Assembly (NCBI RefSeq): GCF_030161595.1
Contig: NZ_BSUM01000001.1
Span: 434,001-498,000, forward strand
Direction of reading: 5' to 3'
Origin: Litorihabitans aurantiacus
GTDB taxonomy: Bacteria > Actinomycetota > Actinomycetes > Actinomycetales > Beutenbergiaceae
Length of the DNA: 64,000 nucleotides
Of this stretch, positions 18,223 to 27,823 are shown one piece after another. Made by a program: the position numbers and the translations under genes. The notes under the pieces were generated by a model, which made no database searches, had not been told where the DNA came from, and saw only the letters and a list, made by a program, of their open reading frames with translations. Numbering within the stretch: the stretch's first letter is position 1; every line of letters begins with the position of its first letter.

Positions 18223-19197
18223 ATGAGCGACTCAGACCCCACCCTCACCGCAGCAGCCGGCTCCTCGCACGCACCCCTGGGTGACGTCGGCCCCCTCGTC
18301 CTCGGCGGCAACGTCTTCGGCTGGACCGCCGACCGCGAGGCGAGCTTCGCCGTCCTCGACGCGTTCGTCGAGGCCGGCGGCCGCCAGATCGACACCGCCG
18401 ACGTCTACTCCGCGTGGGTCGACGGCCACTCCGGCGGCGAGTCCGAGACGATCATCGGCGAGTGGCTCGCCACCAGCGGCCACCGCGACGCCGTCCAGAT
18501 CGCCACCAAGGTCTCCAAGCACCCCGGCCGCCCCGGCCTCGCCCGCGACAACGTCCGCGCCGCGATCGAAGAGTCCCTGACGCGCCTGCAGACCGACGTC
18601 ATCGACCTCTACTACGCGCACGCCGACGACGAGTCGCAGTCGCCCGAGCAGATCGCCGCCACCTTCGACGAGCTCGTGACCGAGGGCAAGGTCCGCGCGA
18701 TCGGCCTGTCCAACTTCTCCCCGGAGCGCCTGCGCGCCGTCGTCGAGGCCGCCCGCAGCGAGAACCTCGTGCCGGCCGCCTACGCGCAGGACCGCTGGAG
18801 CCTCGTCGAGCGCTCGATCGAGGGCGCCCTCGTGCCGGTCCTCGCGGACCTCGGCGTCATGCAGCTGCCCTACTCCGCCCTCGCCTCCGGCTTCCTCACG
18901 GGCAAGTACCGCGACGGCGTCGACGTCGACTCCCCGCGCGCCGGCGGTGCGGGCGCCTACCTGGAGCGCCCCGGTGCGGCCGGTCTCCTGGAGGCGCTCG
19001 ACGGCGTCGCACGCGCCCACGACGTCGCGCCCGCCTCGGTCGCGCTCGCCTGGCTCCGCACCCGCCCCACGGTCGGTGCGCCGATCGCGAGCGCGCGCTC
19101 GACCGACCAGCTCCCCGCGCTCGTGGCCAGCTTCACCCTCGACCTGAGCCCCGAGCAGATCCGCGAGCTCGACGACGCGAGCGACGCACTCGGCTGA
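18223..19197 (+). CDS. Aldo/keto reductase
   Basis: 324 residues from ATG. A TIM-barrel NADPH oxidoreductase with the full catalytic tetrad: Asp and Tyr in DTADVYSAW, Lys in IATKVSKHP and His in DLYYAHADD. The cofactor end LARLRT/IASARSTDQL pattern is present near residue 285. Closest to the YajO/Tas-like (AKR11/12-type) branch. It reduces aldehydes or ketones; the physiological substrate is unknown. Monocistronic by spacing, with a weak GACGCT hexamer 6 nt before the start (possible leaderless transcript). Confidence 0.92.
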   Translation: MSDSDPTLTAAAGSSHAPLGDVGPLVLGGNVFGWTADREASFAVLDAFVEAGGRQIDTADVYSAWVDGHSGGESETIIGEWLATSGHRDAVQIATKVSKHPGRPGLARDNVRAAIEESLTRLQTDVIDLYYAHADDESQSPEQIAATFDELVTEGKVRAIGLSNFSPERLRAVVEAARSENLVPAAYAQDRWSLVERSIEGALVPVLADLGVMQLPYSALASGFLTGKYRDGVDVDSPRAGGAGAYLERPGAAGLLEALDGVARAHDVAPASVALAWLRTRPTVGAPIASARSTDQLPALVASFTLDLSPEQIRELDDASDALG

Positions 19198-19308
19198 CAC
19201 CGGCGCGGGGCGCGGCCGCGCGGCCCGCAGGTGCGACGATGGACGTCGAGTCCTCGCCCGCACCCGGGCGCGCGCGGCCGCACCCGCGGCGGGAAGCTGG
19301 AGGTAGGT

Positions 19309-22300
19309 GTGACGCGGCACGAGAACACGGACGCGACGGAGGTCATCCCCGTCATGTCCGACTCCCCGCAGGAGTCGGGTCCGCAGGAGCGGCCCGACGG
19401 CGCAGCATCCCCCGAGCACGAGGTGCGTGACGCGCCGGTCGCGTCGGAGGATCAGGGCGACGGCGACGGCGCGTTCCGCCCCCGCTGACCCCGCCCGAGC
19501 CGGTCGAGGGCGAGGACGATCTCGCCGACGGGGCGGAGGACGCTGTCGGGCGCGTGCCCGAGGCCTCCGAGCCCGACGCCGCGTCCGAGGCCGACGCCGA
19601 GTCGGACGCCGAGGCCCAGACCACGTCCGACCCCGAGGCCGAGCCTGAGGCTGAGCCCGAACTCGAGTCCGAGCCCGCCCCCGCCCCCCGTACCCGCCGC
19701 GGCCGCCGCCGGATCGCGGCGCTGCGCGACGCCGTCGTGCGCTCCTACGACGGCCGCACCCGGCCGCCCGTCGCGAGTCCCGACTCGCCGAGCGCGCCCG
19801 AGCCCGACCTGCCCGCGCTCCCGCAGGGCCGCGCCGACACGGTCGCGCTGGCCACGCGCGAGTGGCAGGAGACGCTCTCGGCGATGGGCGGTGAGTCCGC
19901 GCTGCGCGACATCGAGACGCTCGCCGACGCCACGCTCGACCTGTCCGCAGCCCACCCGGGCGGGATGGCGCAGTTCCTCGCCGGCCGCCCCACCACGCTC
20001 GGCCTGCTGGTGCGCGAGCCGTCGGCCCTGGCCCACGCGCGCCGTCGGGCCCGCGCCGTGCTCACGCGCGCGGCCGAGCACCACCACCGCTACGGCGTCA
20101 CGGCCACGACGGCGGCCCTCGGCGTCCTGACCTGGTCGGACCCGGTGGGTGACGACGCCGCTGACGGTTCGGACACCGCGCGCGTCGTGATGCGCGCCCC
20201 CGCCTTCCTGCGCCCGGTCAGCCTCGAGGTGCCCGACGGCGGCCACGAGCCGACCCTCGCGCTGCACTCCCGCGCCACGATCAACCCCGTCGTCGAGCGT
20301 GCGCTGCTCGCTGCGGGCGTCGACGTCGAGGCGCTCGCCGCGCCCGCCGTCTCGGGCTCGGGGGACCTGCGCGTCGCGCTCGACGCGATCCGCGACGTCG
20401 CGACCGGCGTCCTCGAGGACGTGGACGTCACCGAGCTCATCGTGGTCGGCTCGTTCGCCCACCCCGGCCAGATCCTGGCCGACGACCTCGGCGGCGGCTG
20501 GCTCGCCGAGAACGACGTCGTCGCGGCGCTCGCGGGCGACGACGAGGCGCTCGCCGCCCTCGACGTCCCGCTCCCGCCCGAGACCCGCGGCGACCGCGAC
20601 CCCGGGGCGGAGCGCGGCGTCGGCGATCTCGACCCCGCGCAGCACCGGGTGCTCGACGCCGTCGCGAGCGGGCTGAGCGTCGTCGTCGACGCGCCCCCGG
20701 GGGCACCGACCACCGAGACCGTGGCCGCGATCGTCGCCGACGCCGCCGCGTCGGGGCGCACCGTGATCCACGTGCCCGGCACGCGCCGCGCCGGCGAGGC
20801 GCTGCGCTCGCGCCTCGACGAGCTCGGGCTGCCCGGTCTCGTGCTCGACGCGTCGGCCGGCTCCAGCCAGGGCGCCGACGTCGGCGAGCTGATCACGCAG
20901 CGCCTCGGTGCCGACCTGCCGCCCGTGGACGCCACCGGCATCATGCGCACCCGCGGCGAGCTGTCCCGCCTGAACTCCGCGCTCGCCGCGCGCGTCCACG
21001 CCTGGCACGCGCCGCGCCCCGAGTGGGGTGTGACCGCGCACGGCGCGATGCAGGCGCTGGCCGAGCTGACTGCGGCCCGCCCCGCGCCCCGCAACCAGGT
21101 CCGCCTGTCGGCCGCCGTGCTGAACCGGCTGACCCCGCGCGGTCTCGCCGACGCGCGCGGCGAGCTCGCCACCGCCGCGACGCTCGGCGCGTTCCAGATC
21201 CGGCGCAGCGACAGCCCGTGGTACGGCGTCGAGCTGGGCGACGCGGACGAGGCGCGCCGCGTCGTCGAGCAGGTCCAGCGGCTCGCGGTGCGCACCGTCC
21301 CGGCGCTGCGCCAGCGGATCGCCGTCGCGACCGCGCAGACCGGTCTCGAGCCCGCCACCACGCTCGCGGTGTGGATCGAGCAGCTGCGGATGCTGCAGGG
21401 CGTGCGCTCCGCGCTCGACGTCTTCCAGCCGCAGATCTTCGAGCGGTCCGCCGCCGACCTCGTCGCGGCCACGGCGCCGCGCTCCGAGCGCTCCGACCAC
21501 GACGAGCTGCCCGCCGGCGTCCGGCGGCGGCTGCGCCGCGAGGCGCGCGACCTGCTGCGACCCGGCCGGCACGTGACCGACCTGCACGGCGAGCTCGTCG
21601 CGGTCCAGGAGCAGCGCGAGATCTGGCGCATCCACTGCCCCGCGGGCGGCTGGCCGCGGCTGCCCGACGACATGTCCGAGCTCGTCGGCGTCACCGACGA
21701 GGTCGTCACGGCCCTGGCCGAGCTCGAGTCCGCGATCCGCCCGACCTACGACGCCGACGTGCCGCTCGAGCACGTCGACCTCGAGGCGCTGGCGGACCAC
21801 CTGCTGAGCCTGGCCGAGGACGAGAGCGTCTCGCGCGCGCTGCCGGAGCGCACCGGGTCGATGGCGCGGCTGCACGACCTCGGCCTCACCGACCTGCTGG
21901 CCGACCTCGCGGCGCGGCGCGTGCCGCTGAACCTCGTCGGCGCCGAGCTCGACCTGGCCTGGTGGGCCAGCGTCCTGGAGGAGATCCTCGCCTCCGACCC
22001 CGCGCTGCGCGGCGCGACCACGTTCGGGCAGGACGTCGCCCGGTGGCGCGCGCTCGACGTCGAGCAGGTGCGCTCCCTCGTCCCGCCCGTGCGGCTGGCG
22101 ACGGCGCAGCACCTGCGGCAGGTCGCACTCGCCCACAAGGACGCCGCGCGCGACCTGTTCCGGGCCGCCGACGCGGCCCGCCGCGGCACCGCGGGACTCG
22201 ACCTGCGCACGACGCGGGCGCGCTACGCGCCGGTCACGGCCGCCGTCGTGCCCTGCTGGAGCGTGCCCGCGATGCTCGTGCCGCAGGTGCTGGAGCAGGA

Positions 22301-24158
22301 CGAGCGGGCCGACCTGCTCGTGCTCGCCGACGTCCAGAACCTCACGACCGACCAGGTCGTCGCCGCGATCGGGCGCGCCCGGCAGGTCGTGCTGGTCGGG
22401 GACGTGCGCCGCGGCGGGACGGGTGTGGTCGCCGACCTCGCGGAGATCCTGCCGCACGTGCAGCTCGACACCGAGCGCACCGACCGCGACGAGCACCTGA
22501 CCTCGTTCCTCGCCGCGCACGGGTACGACGACGCCGTGCGCCGCGTGCCGTCACCGCCCGGCCCCTCGCTCATCCGCCTCGACCTCGTCGACGGCCGCGG
22601 CGTCGCGGTGCTCGGCGGCGTGGTCGAGACGGTGCCGGCCGAGGTGGACCGCGTGGTCGACCTCGTGGTCGAGCACGCGCTGTCGCAGCCGAGCGAGAGC
22701 CTCGCCGTCGTGGCGCTGAACGCGCGCCACGCCTCGCGGATCCGCGACGCGGTCGCGCAGGCCGTGGCCGAGGCGCCCGCGGTCGCGAGCTTCTTCGACA
22801 CCGCCCGGCCCGAGCCGTTCGCGGTGGTCGACATCGAGCAGGCGGCAGGGATGCGGCGCGACAGCGTCATCCTCAGCGTCGGCTTCGGCAAGTCGCCGCA
22901 CGGTCGCGTCATCCACCAGTTCGGCGCGGTGAGCACGCCGCACGGGGTGTCGCTGCTGGTCGACGCGATCGACGCGTGCCGCGGCCGGCTCGTGGTCACG
23001 AGCTGCATCGCGCCGTCGGAGCTCGACTCCTCGCGCCTGCGCGCGGCCGGGTCGAAGATGCTCGCCGACCTGCTGGCGTTCGCCGAGGCGGGCGGCGACA
23101 TCGAGGTCGAGACGGGGGAGCGCGAGGGGTCGCCCGACCCGCTGCTCGTCGATCTCGCCGACCGCCTGTGGCGCATGGGGCTGCAGGTCGTGGCGAACTA
23201 CGGACCGGTCGGCGGGGTGCGGATCCCGCTGGCGGTGGGGCACCCGCACCTGGCGGAGTCCTTCGGCGTCGCGATCCTGTCCGACACCGAGGAGTACGTA
23301 ACGACGCCGAGCCTGCGCGTGCGTGACCGGCACTGGGTCGAGCGCCTCGAGCGCCGCGGCTGGGACGTGGTCGTGCTGGCCTCCCTGGACGTGTTCCTCG
23401 ACCCCGACGACGCCGCGCAGCGCATCCTGCACGCCGTGTCCGAGCGCGTGCGCGCCCAGGGCGGCGACCGCGTGGTCGCACCGAGCGCGGCCGCGCCGCC
23501 GTCGCTCGTGGAGGAGGAGGGGTACGACGACGACGTCGTCGCGCCCGATGCCGCCGCGGGCGCCGCGGTCGGGGTCGAGGTCGGGGGCGACGGCGACGGC
23601 GATGCGTCCGGTACGGCCGACGACCACGACGGCGCGGATCGCGCCGACGAGACCGGGTCGTCCACGACCGGCCGCGTCGACGACGAGGTCGACGGCGGTT
23701 CGATCGACGACCGGGCCTCCGGTGGCTCACGGGACGAGGACCGAGCCGTTGGCGACGATCGGGTCGACGAGACCGGGGCGTCCGCGGCCGGCGGTCTGGA
23801 CGACGGGGTGGACGGCGGACCGGTCGACGACCGGACGGCTGAGGGCGGCTCCGCGAGCGGTGCGGCGGAGGAGCGGGTCGACGAGGGTTCGCTCTCGGAC
23901 GGGGATGTTACCGACGACGCCCGGGACCCTGCTCAGGACGACACCCAGGACGACGACCAGCTCGACGAGGGGCCTTCGCGTCCCGGTCCGGCGACGGCGG
24001 CGCAGATCGTGTCGGCCTCCGACCCGGCCGCCGAGCCCGCACCCGCTCCGGTGATCCCGGACCGTGCGTGGGAGGACGACGATCGTGCGTGGGGCGAGCG
24101 CTCGCCCGACGACGACGCCGACCGCATCCTGCGCGAGCGCCCGCCCCACTGGGGCTGA
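19309..24158 (+). CDS. Very large DUF4011-type helicase-like protein with eroded catalytic motifs (one frameshift near N-terminus)
   Basis: GTG start with GGAGG at 19299-19303. CCCCC at 19479-19483 lacks one C; repair gives 1616 residues. Layout: an acidic tail (1-120), a DUF4011-like region (about 160-340; TATTAALGVLTW, VMRAPAFLRPVSLEV), a superfamily-1 helicase core (about 440-1150), a nuclease-like end (about 1260-1370) and a 250-residue Asp/Gly-rich disordered tail with an internal duplication. The Walker A position reads DAPPGAPTTETVA, lacking G-K-T; the Walker B position reads LVLADVQNL, lacking D-E. In the nuclease-like end, RIPLAVGHP and FGVAILSD replace the expected Asp and Glu-x-Asp. 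Probably a DNA- or protein-binding pseudoenzyme. Role unknown. Confidence 0.8.
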
Positions 24159-24220
24159 CCTCGCGGCCGCGGCGCCGCCGACCGGGACTGACGCGGACCG
24201 ACCAGAGCGGGCCCGACGGC

Positions 24221-24310
24221 GTCGACTGTCACGTTCTGCACGGATAAGCGCGCTTATCCGTGCACGACGTGACAGTCGACGCGCTATCCGTGCAGAACGT
24301 GACAGTCGAC
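24221..24310. repeat. Near-perfect 30-bp inverted repeat plus an extra direct copy
   Basis: GTCGACTGTCACGT at 24221 opens an arm of about 30 bp whose reverse complement follows directly (24251-24280) with two mismatches. A third copy in the second orientation runs 24281-24310. Cores TATCCG at 24255 and 24285 are 30 bp apart. Just downstream of the helicase-like gene. No loop, so it would act as a DNA palindrome or cruciform rather than a normal terminator. Confidence 0.8.
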
Positions 24311-24370
24311 GAGTGACGGGCGTTCCTTGTGGTCGCCAGTTCGTCGACCGCTGCACCGCACGCGGTTAGC

Positions 24371-24556
24371 GAGGACTATCCGCGCCTGGCGCAGCATTCG
24401 ATTGCCTACCCGCGTCGAACGCAGCAGTCGATCCCCTATCCGCGCCTGGCGCCGCACTCGATTGCCTACCCGCGCCTGGCGCAGCAGTCGATTCCCTATC
24501 CGCGCCTGGCGCAGCACTCGTTTCCCCTATCCGCGTCGGACGCAGCAGTCGATGGC
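24371..24556. repeat. Tandem array, 30-bp period, six units
   Basis: TATCCG/TACCCG starts each unit at 24377, 24407, 24437, 24467, 24497 and 24528 (30, 30, 30, 30, 31 bp). Inside each is an odd-centred palindrome that varies in a paired way: GCGCCTGGCGC or GCGTCGGACGC. Units continue GCAGCAGTCGAT. Same length and ends as the copies at 24251-24310, so one family. Not CRISPR: no unique spacers. Confidence 0.8.
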
Positions 24557-24573
24557 CACCCACCCACGGACGA

Positions 24574-24609
24574 CGAACGGCCACCCGGCAGCTGCCGGGT
24601 GGCCGTTCG
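24574..24609 (-). terminator. Perfect hairpin terminator of mscL
   Basis: A 16-bp perfect stem (CGAACGGCCACCCGGC with its complement) around the loop AGCT, 20 nt past the mscL stop. Confidence 0.85.
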
Positions 24610-24628
24610 CGTCTCGAGGTGGTGCGCG

Positions 24629-25153
24629 CTACGGGCGCGGCTGCTGTCCCGGAACCTGACCCGGTCCCTCCGCCTGAGCCTTCAGCAGGTCACGGATCTC
24701 GCCGAGCAGGATGACGTCGTCGGACGGCGCCTCGGGCGTCAGCTCTTCGGCCTTGTTTCGGCGCGCCGCCAGCTTGTTCAGTGGCAGCACGACGATGAAG
24801 TAGATCGCCGCGGCGACGATGAGGAAGTTGAACAGCGCCGTCAGGATCGTGCCCGGTCGGAGTGTGGCGCCGACCTGCTCCACGCCGTTGGCGTCGGTCC
24901 AGACGGCGTTCCCGATGGTGAACGCCCCGATCTCGTCGAGGTTGGGCTGTCCGAAGATGCCACCGACGAGCGGGTTGATCACACCGTCGACGATGGCTGT
25001 CACCACAGCCGTGAACGCCGCACCGATGACGATGCCGACCGCGAGCTCGATCGCGTTGCCGCGCGAGATGAACTCCTTGAACCCGTTGAGGAATCCGGTG
25101 CGCTTGCGGATCGCGTCGGACGCCTGGGAGTAGCGCTGGGCGGGACTGGTCAT
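24629..25153 (-). CDS. mscL: Large-conductance mechanosensitive channel
   Basis: 174 residues. An N-terminal amphipathic helix (FLNGFKEFISRGNAIELAVG) leads into TM1 (VGIVIGAAFTAVVTAIVDGV), a periplasmic loop with GTILTALFNFLIVAAAIYFI as TM2, and a charged C-terminal bundle (SDDVILLGEIRDLL). The pore opens under membrane tension to release solutes on osmotic downshock. The loop is longer than in E. coli, as usual in actinobacteria. It is the last gene of a leftward series with a SAF protein and fmdB, as around mscL in Mycobacterium. Confidence 0.96.
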   Translation of the reverse strand: MTSPAQRYSQASDAIRKRTGFLNGFKEFISRGNAIELAVGIVIGAAFTAVVTAIVDGVINPLVGGIFGQPNLDEIGAFTIGNAVWTDANGVEQVGATLRPGTILTALFNFLIVAAAIYFIVVLPLNKLAARRNKAEELTPEAPSDDVILLGEIRDLLKAQAEGPGQVPGQQPRP

Positions 25154-25189
25154 GGGGTGCCTCCTGGGTCGATGGGTGCGAGCGCCGCG

Positions 25190-25842
25190 TCACGCCCCCG
25201 CCTCCACCGCGACGGTCAACGTGCCGCCGGCACTGGCGTCGAGCACGAGGGTAGCGACATCGCGCGGAACCGCCAGGAGGAGCAGCGGTGCGCCGCTCTC
25301 GCTCGACCCGAGCAGTCCGCCGGCGCTCTCGGCCTCGACCCTGCTGACCAGGACGGCCTCGGACGTCAGCAGCGTCGGCCCCGCGCCCGTGGCGGAGACG
25401 AGGCGCAGCGGCGTCGCCGTCGGCAGCAGGCTCGCGACGGCGGGGTCCGCCAGCCGCACCGGCACCACCAGCTCCCCGGGACCGGCGCCCGACCACGCGC
25501 CCTGCTCGACGAGATCGGTGCCGACCAGCGGCACGCCCGCCGCGACCGGGTGCCCGACGCGCAGCCCCGCGACGTCGTCGACCGCCCGGACGGCCGCGGC
25601 CGGGACCGCACCCGGCGGGAGGTCGAGCGTCGCGAGATCGCCCTCGGTGAGCAGGTCACCGGGCGCCAGGTCACGGGCGGGGACGACGACGGCGGTGTGC
25701 GCCGCGGGCGCAGGTCGCAGCGCCCCGATGGTTGACCAGGCCGCGATCGCGACGAGCACGGCCACCAGCGCAGGGCGGTAGCGCCACAGGAGCGAGCGCA
25801 GCGAGCGCCGCCGCGCGGGGAGAGGGGGTGCGCCGTCGTCAT
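25190..25842 (-). pseudogene. SAF-domain (CpaB/RcpC-like) membrane-anchored protein, frameshifted
   Basis: ATG at 25840-25842, with TAGCGT 6 nt upstream suggesting a leaderless mRNA. One base is missing in the G run at 25824-25828 (C run on the coding strand); repair gives 217 residues. A single transmembrane helix (LVAVLVAIAAWSTIGAL) is followed by the SAF fold: VVVPARDLAPGDLLTEGDLA, then GLRVGHPVAAGVPLVGTDL. Such proteins assemble Flp pili or bind carbohydrate outside, but no pilus genes are nearby; in actinobacteria this gene is a standing neighbour of mscL and fmdB. Role here unknown. Confidence 0.78.
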
Positions 25843-25944
25843 GCCGCGACGCTAGGGCCGGACGCCGACGCGCGAGGTGCGGGGACGGCCCGGTGGGGAC
25901 GCGCGACGCCGAGCCGGCCCTGGGGACAGCGCGCCGCCACGCGA

Positions 25945-26313
25945 TCAGGAGGAAGAACCGCCCGAGCTCGACGAGCCCGTGCCCGACGACGAGGACGACC
26001 CGCCGCTCGAGGACGACCCCGACCCAGTGCTCGAGGAGGACTCCTTCGAGGACGACGACCCGCCGTCCTTCGCCTTCGAGCCCGAGCCGGACTCGCCCGA
26101 GGAGGACGACGACGCGGACTCGCGCGACGCCGTCGTGCCGCGGGAGTCGTTGCGGTAGAAGCCCGAACCCTTGAACACGACGCCGACGGGCGAGAGCACC
26201 TTGCGCAACTTGCCGGAGCACTCCGGGCAGACCGTGAGCGCGTCGTCGGTGAACGACTGGTAGATGTCGAACGCGTGACCGCACTCGGTGCAGCGGTAGG
26301 CGTACGTCGGCAT
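25945..26313 (-). CDS. FmdB-family zinc-ribbon protein with Ser/Gly tail
   Basis: 122 residues; start MPTYAYRCTECGHAF. Two CxxC knuckles (CTEC and CPEC, residues about 8-11 and 30-33) form a zinc ribbon typical of FmdB regulators. Residues 62-122 are almost only Ser, Gly, Lys and Glu (SSSSKESSSSTGSGSSSS), a disordered tail. The family is small and poorly understood; the Mycobacterium relative next to the FTHF ligase has been linked to protein quality control. Cotranscription with the SAF gene is possible. Confidence 0.9.
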   Translation of the reverse strand: MPTYAYRCTECGHAFDIYQSFTDDALTVCPECSGKLRKVLSPVGVVFKGSGFYRNDSRGTTASRESASSSSSGESGSGSKAKDGGSSSSKESSSSTGSGSSSSGGSSSSSGTGSSSSGGSSS

Positions 26314-26392
26314 GGTGCTCCTCGACCTCGGGCCAGGGTGCGGCGCTCGGGCCGTCTGGCACTCTCCTGTGGCGAGTGCCAATGCTACGACG

Positions 26393-27082
26393 TCACGCCG
26401 CAGGCAGCTGCCACCACGAGGTCGGCGTCAGCACGCCGTGGACGGGCACGTCGTGCGGGGCGCGGGGCAGCGGCGGGTGGTTCGCCTCCTCGTCGTACAC
26501 GACGCCCACCACGTGCGCGGCAGGATCCGCGTGCAGCAGCGCACGGTCGTACCAACCGCCCCCGAGACCGAGGCGAACCCCGGCGTCGTCGATCGCGAGC
26601 GCGGGGCACAGCACGAGTCGCGCGCGCCCGACGGCGGTGGCCTCCTCGCAGGTCCCGCGCGGTTCCAGCGGCCGCCCGGGGGCGAGCTGCGCGAGGTCGT
26701 CCTGACCGGTGAAGACGCCCCAGCACCGGTCCAGCGCGGGGCCGAGCACGGGGACCAGCACCTCGAGCCCCGCGGCGTGCAGGGCCTCGAGAGTCGGGAG
26801 GGTGCCGGGCTCGGCGTGGCGCGAGACGTACGCGGCCACGGTGTCGCCCGCGCCGAGGCCGAGGGTCGCGGTCAGGGCGAGGACCTGCTGGGTGATGTCG
26901 CGCGCGCTCGAGTCGAGAGCCTTGCGGTCGAGCTGGGAGCGTCGGTCCTTGATGGCGGCGCGGAGGTCGTCCTTGGCGTCCTCGAGCTGCTCGATCGCGA
27001 TGAGGGAGGGGGCCGCGGCGTCCGGGTGAGGGTGGTCCGGGGTCGGCCGCGGGGCCGGGAGGTGGGCGTCGTTGCCTGTCAC
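26393..27082 (-). CDS. 5-formyltetrahydrofolate cyclo-ligase
   Basis: 229 residues from GTG 27082; start chosen because GACAGT lies exactly 6 nt upstream (leaderless pattern). An alternative GTG is at 27100. Converts 5-formyl-THF to 5,10-methenyl-THF with ATP. Seen: the DLRAAIKDRRSQL substrate/ATP helix, the YVSRHAEPGT loop, and the family signature RLGLGGGWYDRALLH. In many actinobacteria galU and moeA stand next to this gene; here rimJ follows directly on the other strand. Confidence 0.92.
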   Translation of the reverse strand: MTGNDAHLPAPRPTPDHPHPDAAAPSLIAIEQLEDAKDDLRAAIKDRRSQLDRKALDSSARDITQQVLALTATLGLGAGDTVAAYVSRHAEPGTLPTLEALHAAGLEVLVPVLGPALDRCWGVFTGQDDLAQLAPGRPLEPRGTCEEATAVGRARLVLCPALAIDDAGVRLGLGGGWYDRALLHADPAAHVVGVVYDEEANHPPLPRAPHDVPVHGVLTPTSWWQLPAA

Positions 27083-27163
27083 CCGTCCACTGTCCCACAC
27101 GAGGGCCGGGAGCGTGCGGCGGGGTCGTCGTCGCCGGAGCCCTCGCGGCTAGGGTGAGCGCTC

Positions 27164-27753
27164 ATGTGGCCGGCGCACCTCCAGCAGGGTGATCTCGTCC
27201 TGCGTCGGCTGCGGCGCCGCGACGCGCGCGAGTGGGGCGAGGTGCGCGGGGGCAACGCCGCCTGGCTCGCCCCGTGGGAGGCGACGCTGCCGCCCGGGTC
27301 GACGACGACGGCCATGTCCTACCGCCAGTACGTCCGCGAGCTCGACCGCCAGGCGCGGGCCGGCACGTCGCGGCCGTGGGTGATGGAGCACCACGGGCTG
27401 ATCGTCGGCCAGGTGACGGTCTCGGGCATCACGCACGGGTCGCTCAGCTCGGCCGCGATCGGGTACTGGATCGCGCGCGAGGTGGCCGGACGCGGGCTCA
27501 CGCCGCTCGCCGTCGCGATGGCCGTGGACGACTGCTTCGGCGAGGTCGGGCTGCACCGCGTCGAGATCAACATCCGGCCGGAGAACGCCGCGAGCCTGCG
27601 CGTTGTCGAGAAGCTCGGGTTCCGCGACGAGGGGTGCGGCGCGCCTACCTCCACATCCAGGGGGCGTGGGCAGACCACCGGACCTTCGCGCTGACGCGCG
27701 AGGAGGTGCCCGAGGGGCTCGTGGTCCGCGCGCGGCGCCTCGTGCGGGACTGA
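27164..27753 (+). pseudogene. rimJ: GNAT acetyltransferase, RimJ/RimL type, frameshifted near the C-terminus
   Basis: ATG at 27164, 8 nt after TAGGGT (leaderless pattern). GNAT fold with the acetyl-CoA loop region GYWIAREVAGRGLTPLAVAM and the RimJ signature HRVEINIRPENAASLRVVEKLGF. One G is missing at 27631-27634; repair gives DEGVRRAYLHIQGAWADH and 196 residues. RimJ-like enzymes acetylate N-termini of ribosomal or other proteins. Gene order FTHF ligase, rimJ, glpR is conserved. The break falls after the catalytic core. Confidence 0.87.
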
Positions 27754-27823
27754 GCGGGCGGTCTGCCCGACACGCCCGCCGACGTGCGGCGTCGCGGGCG
27801 ACGGCGCACCTACCGTCTACCTC

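Noticed and set aside
24371-24556. CRISPR array
   Set aside because: The whole 30-bp unit repeats without unique spacers, and no cas gene is near.
24284-24584. Small Arg/Leu-rich repeat proteins across the 30-bp array
   Set aside because: Open frames on both strands come from a unit length divisible by three; no start signals or conserved composition.
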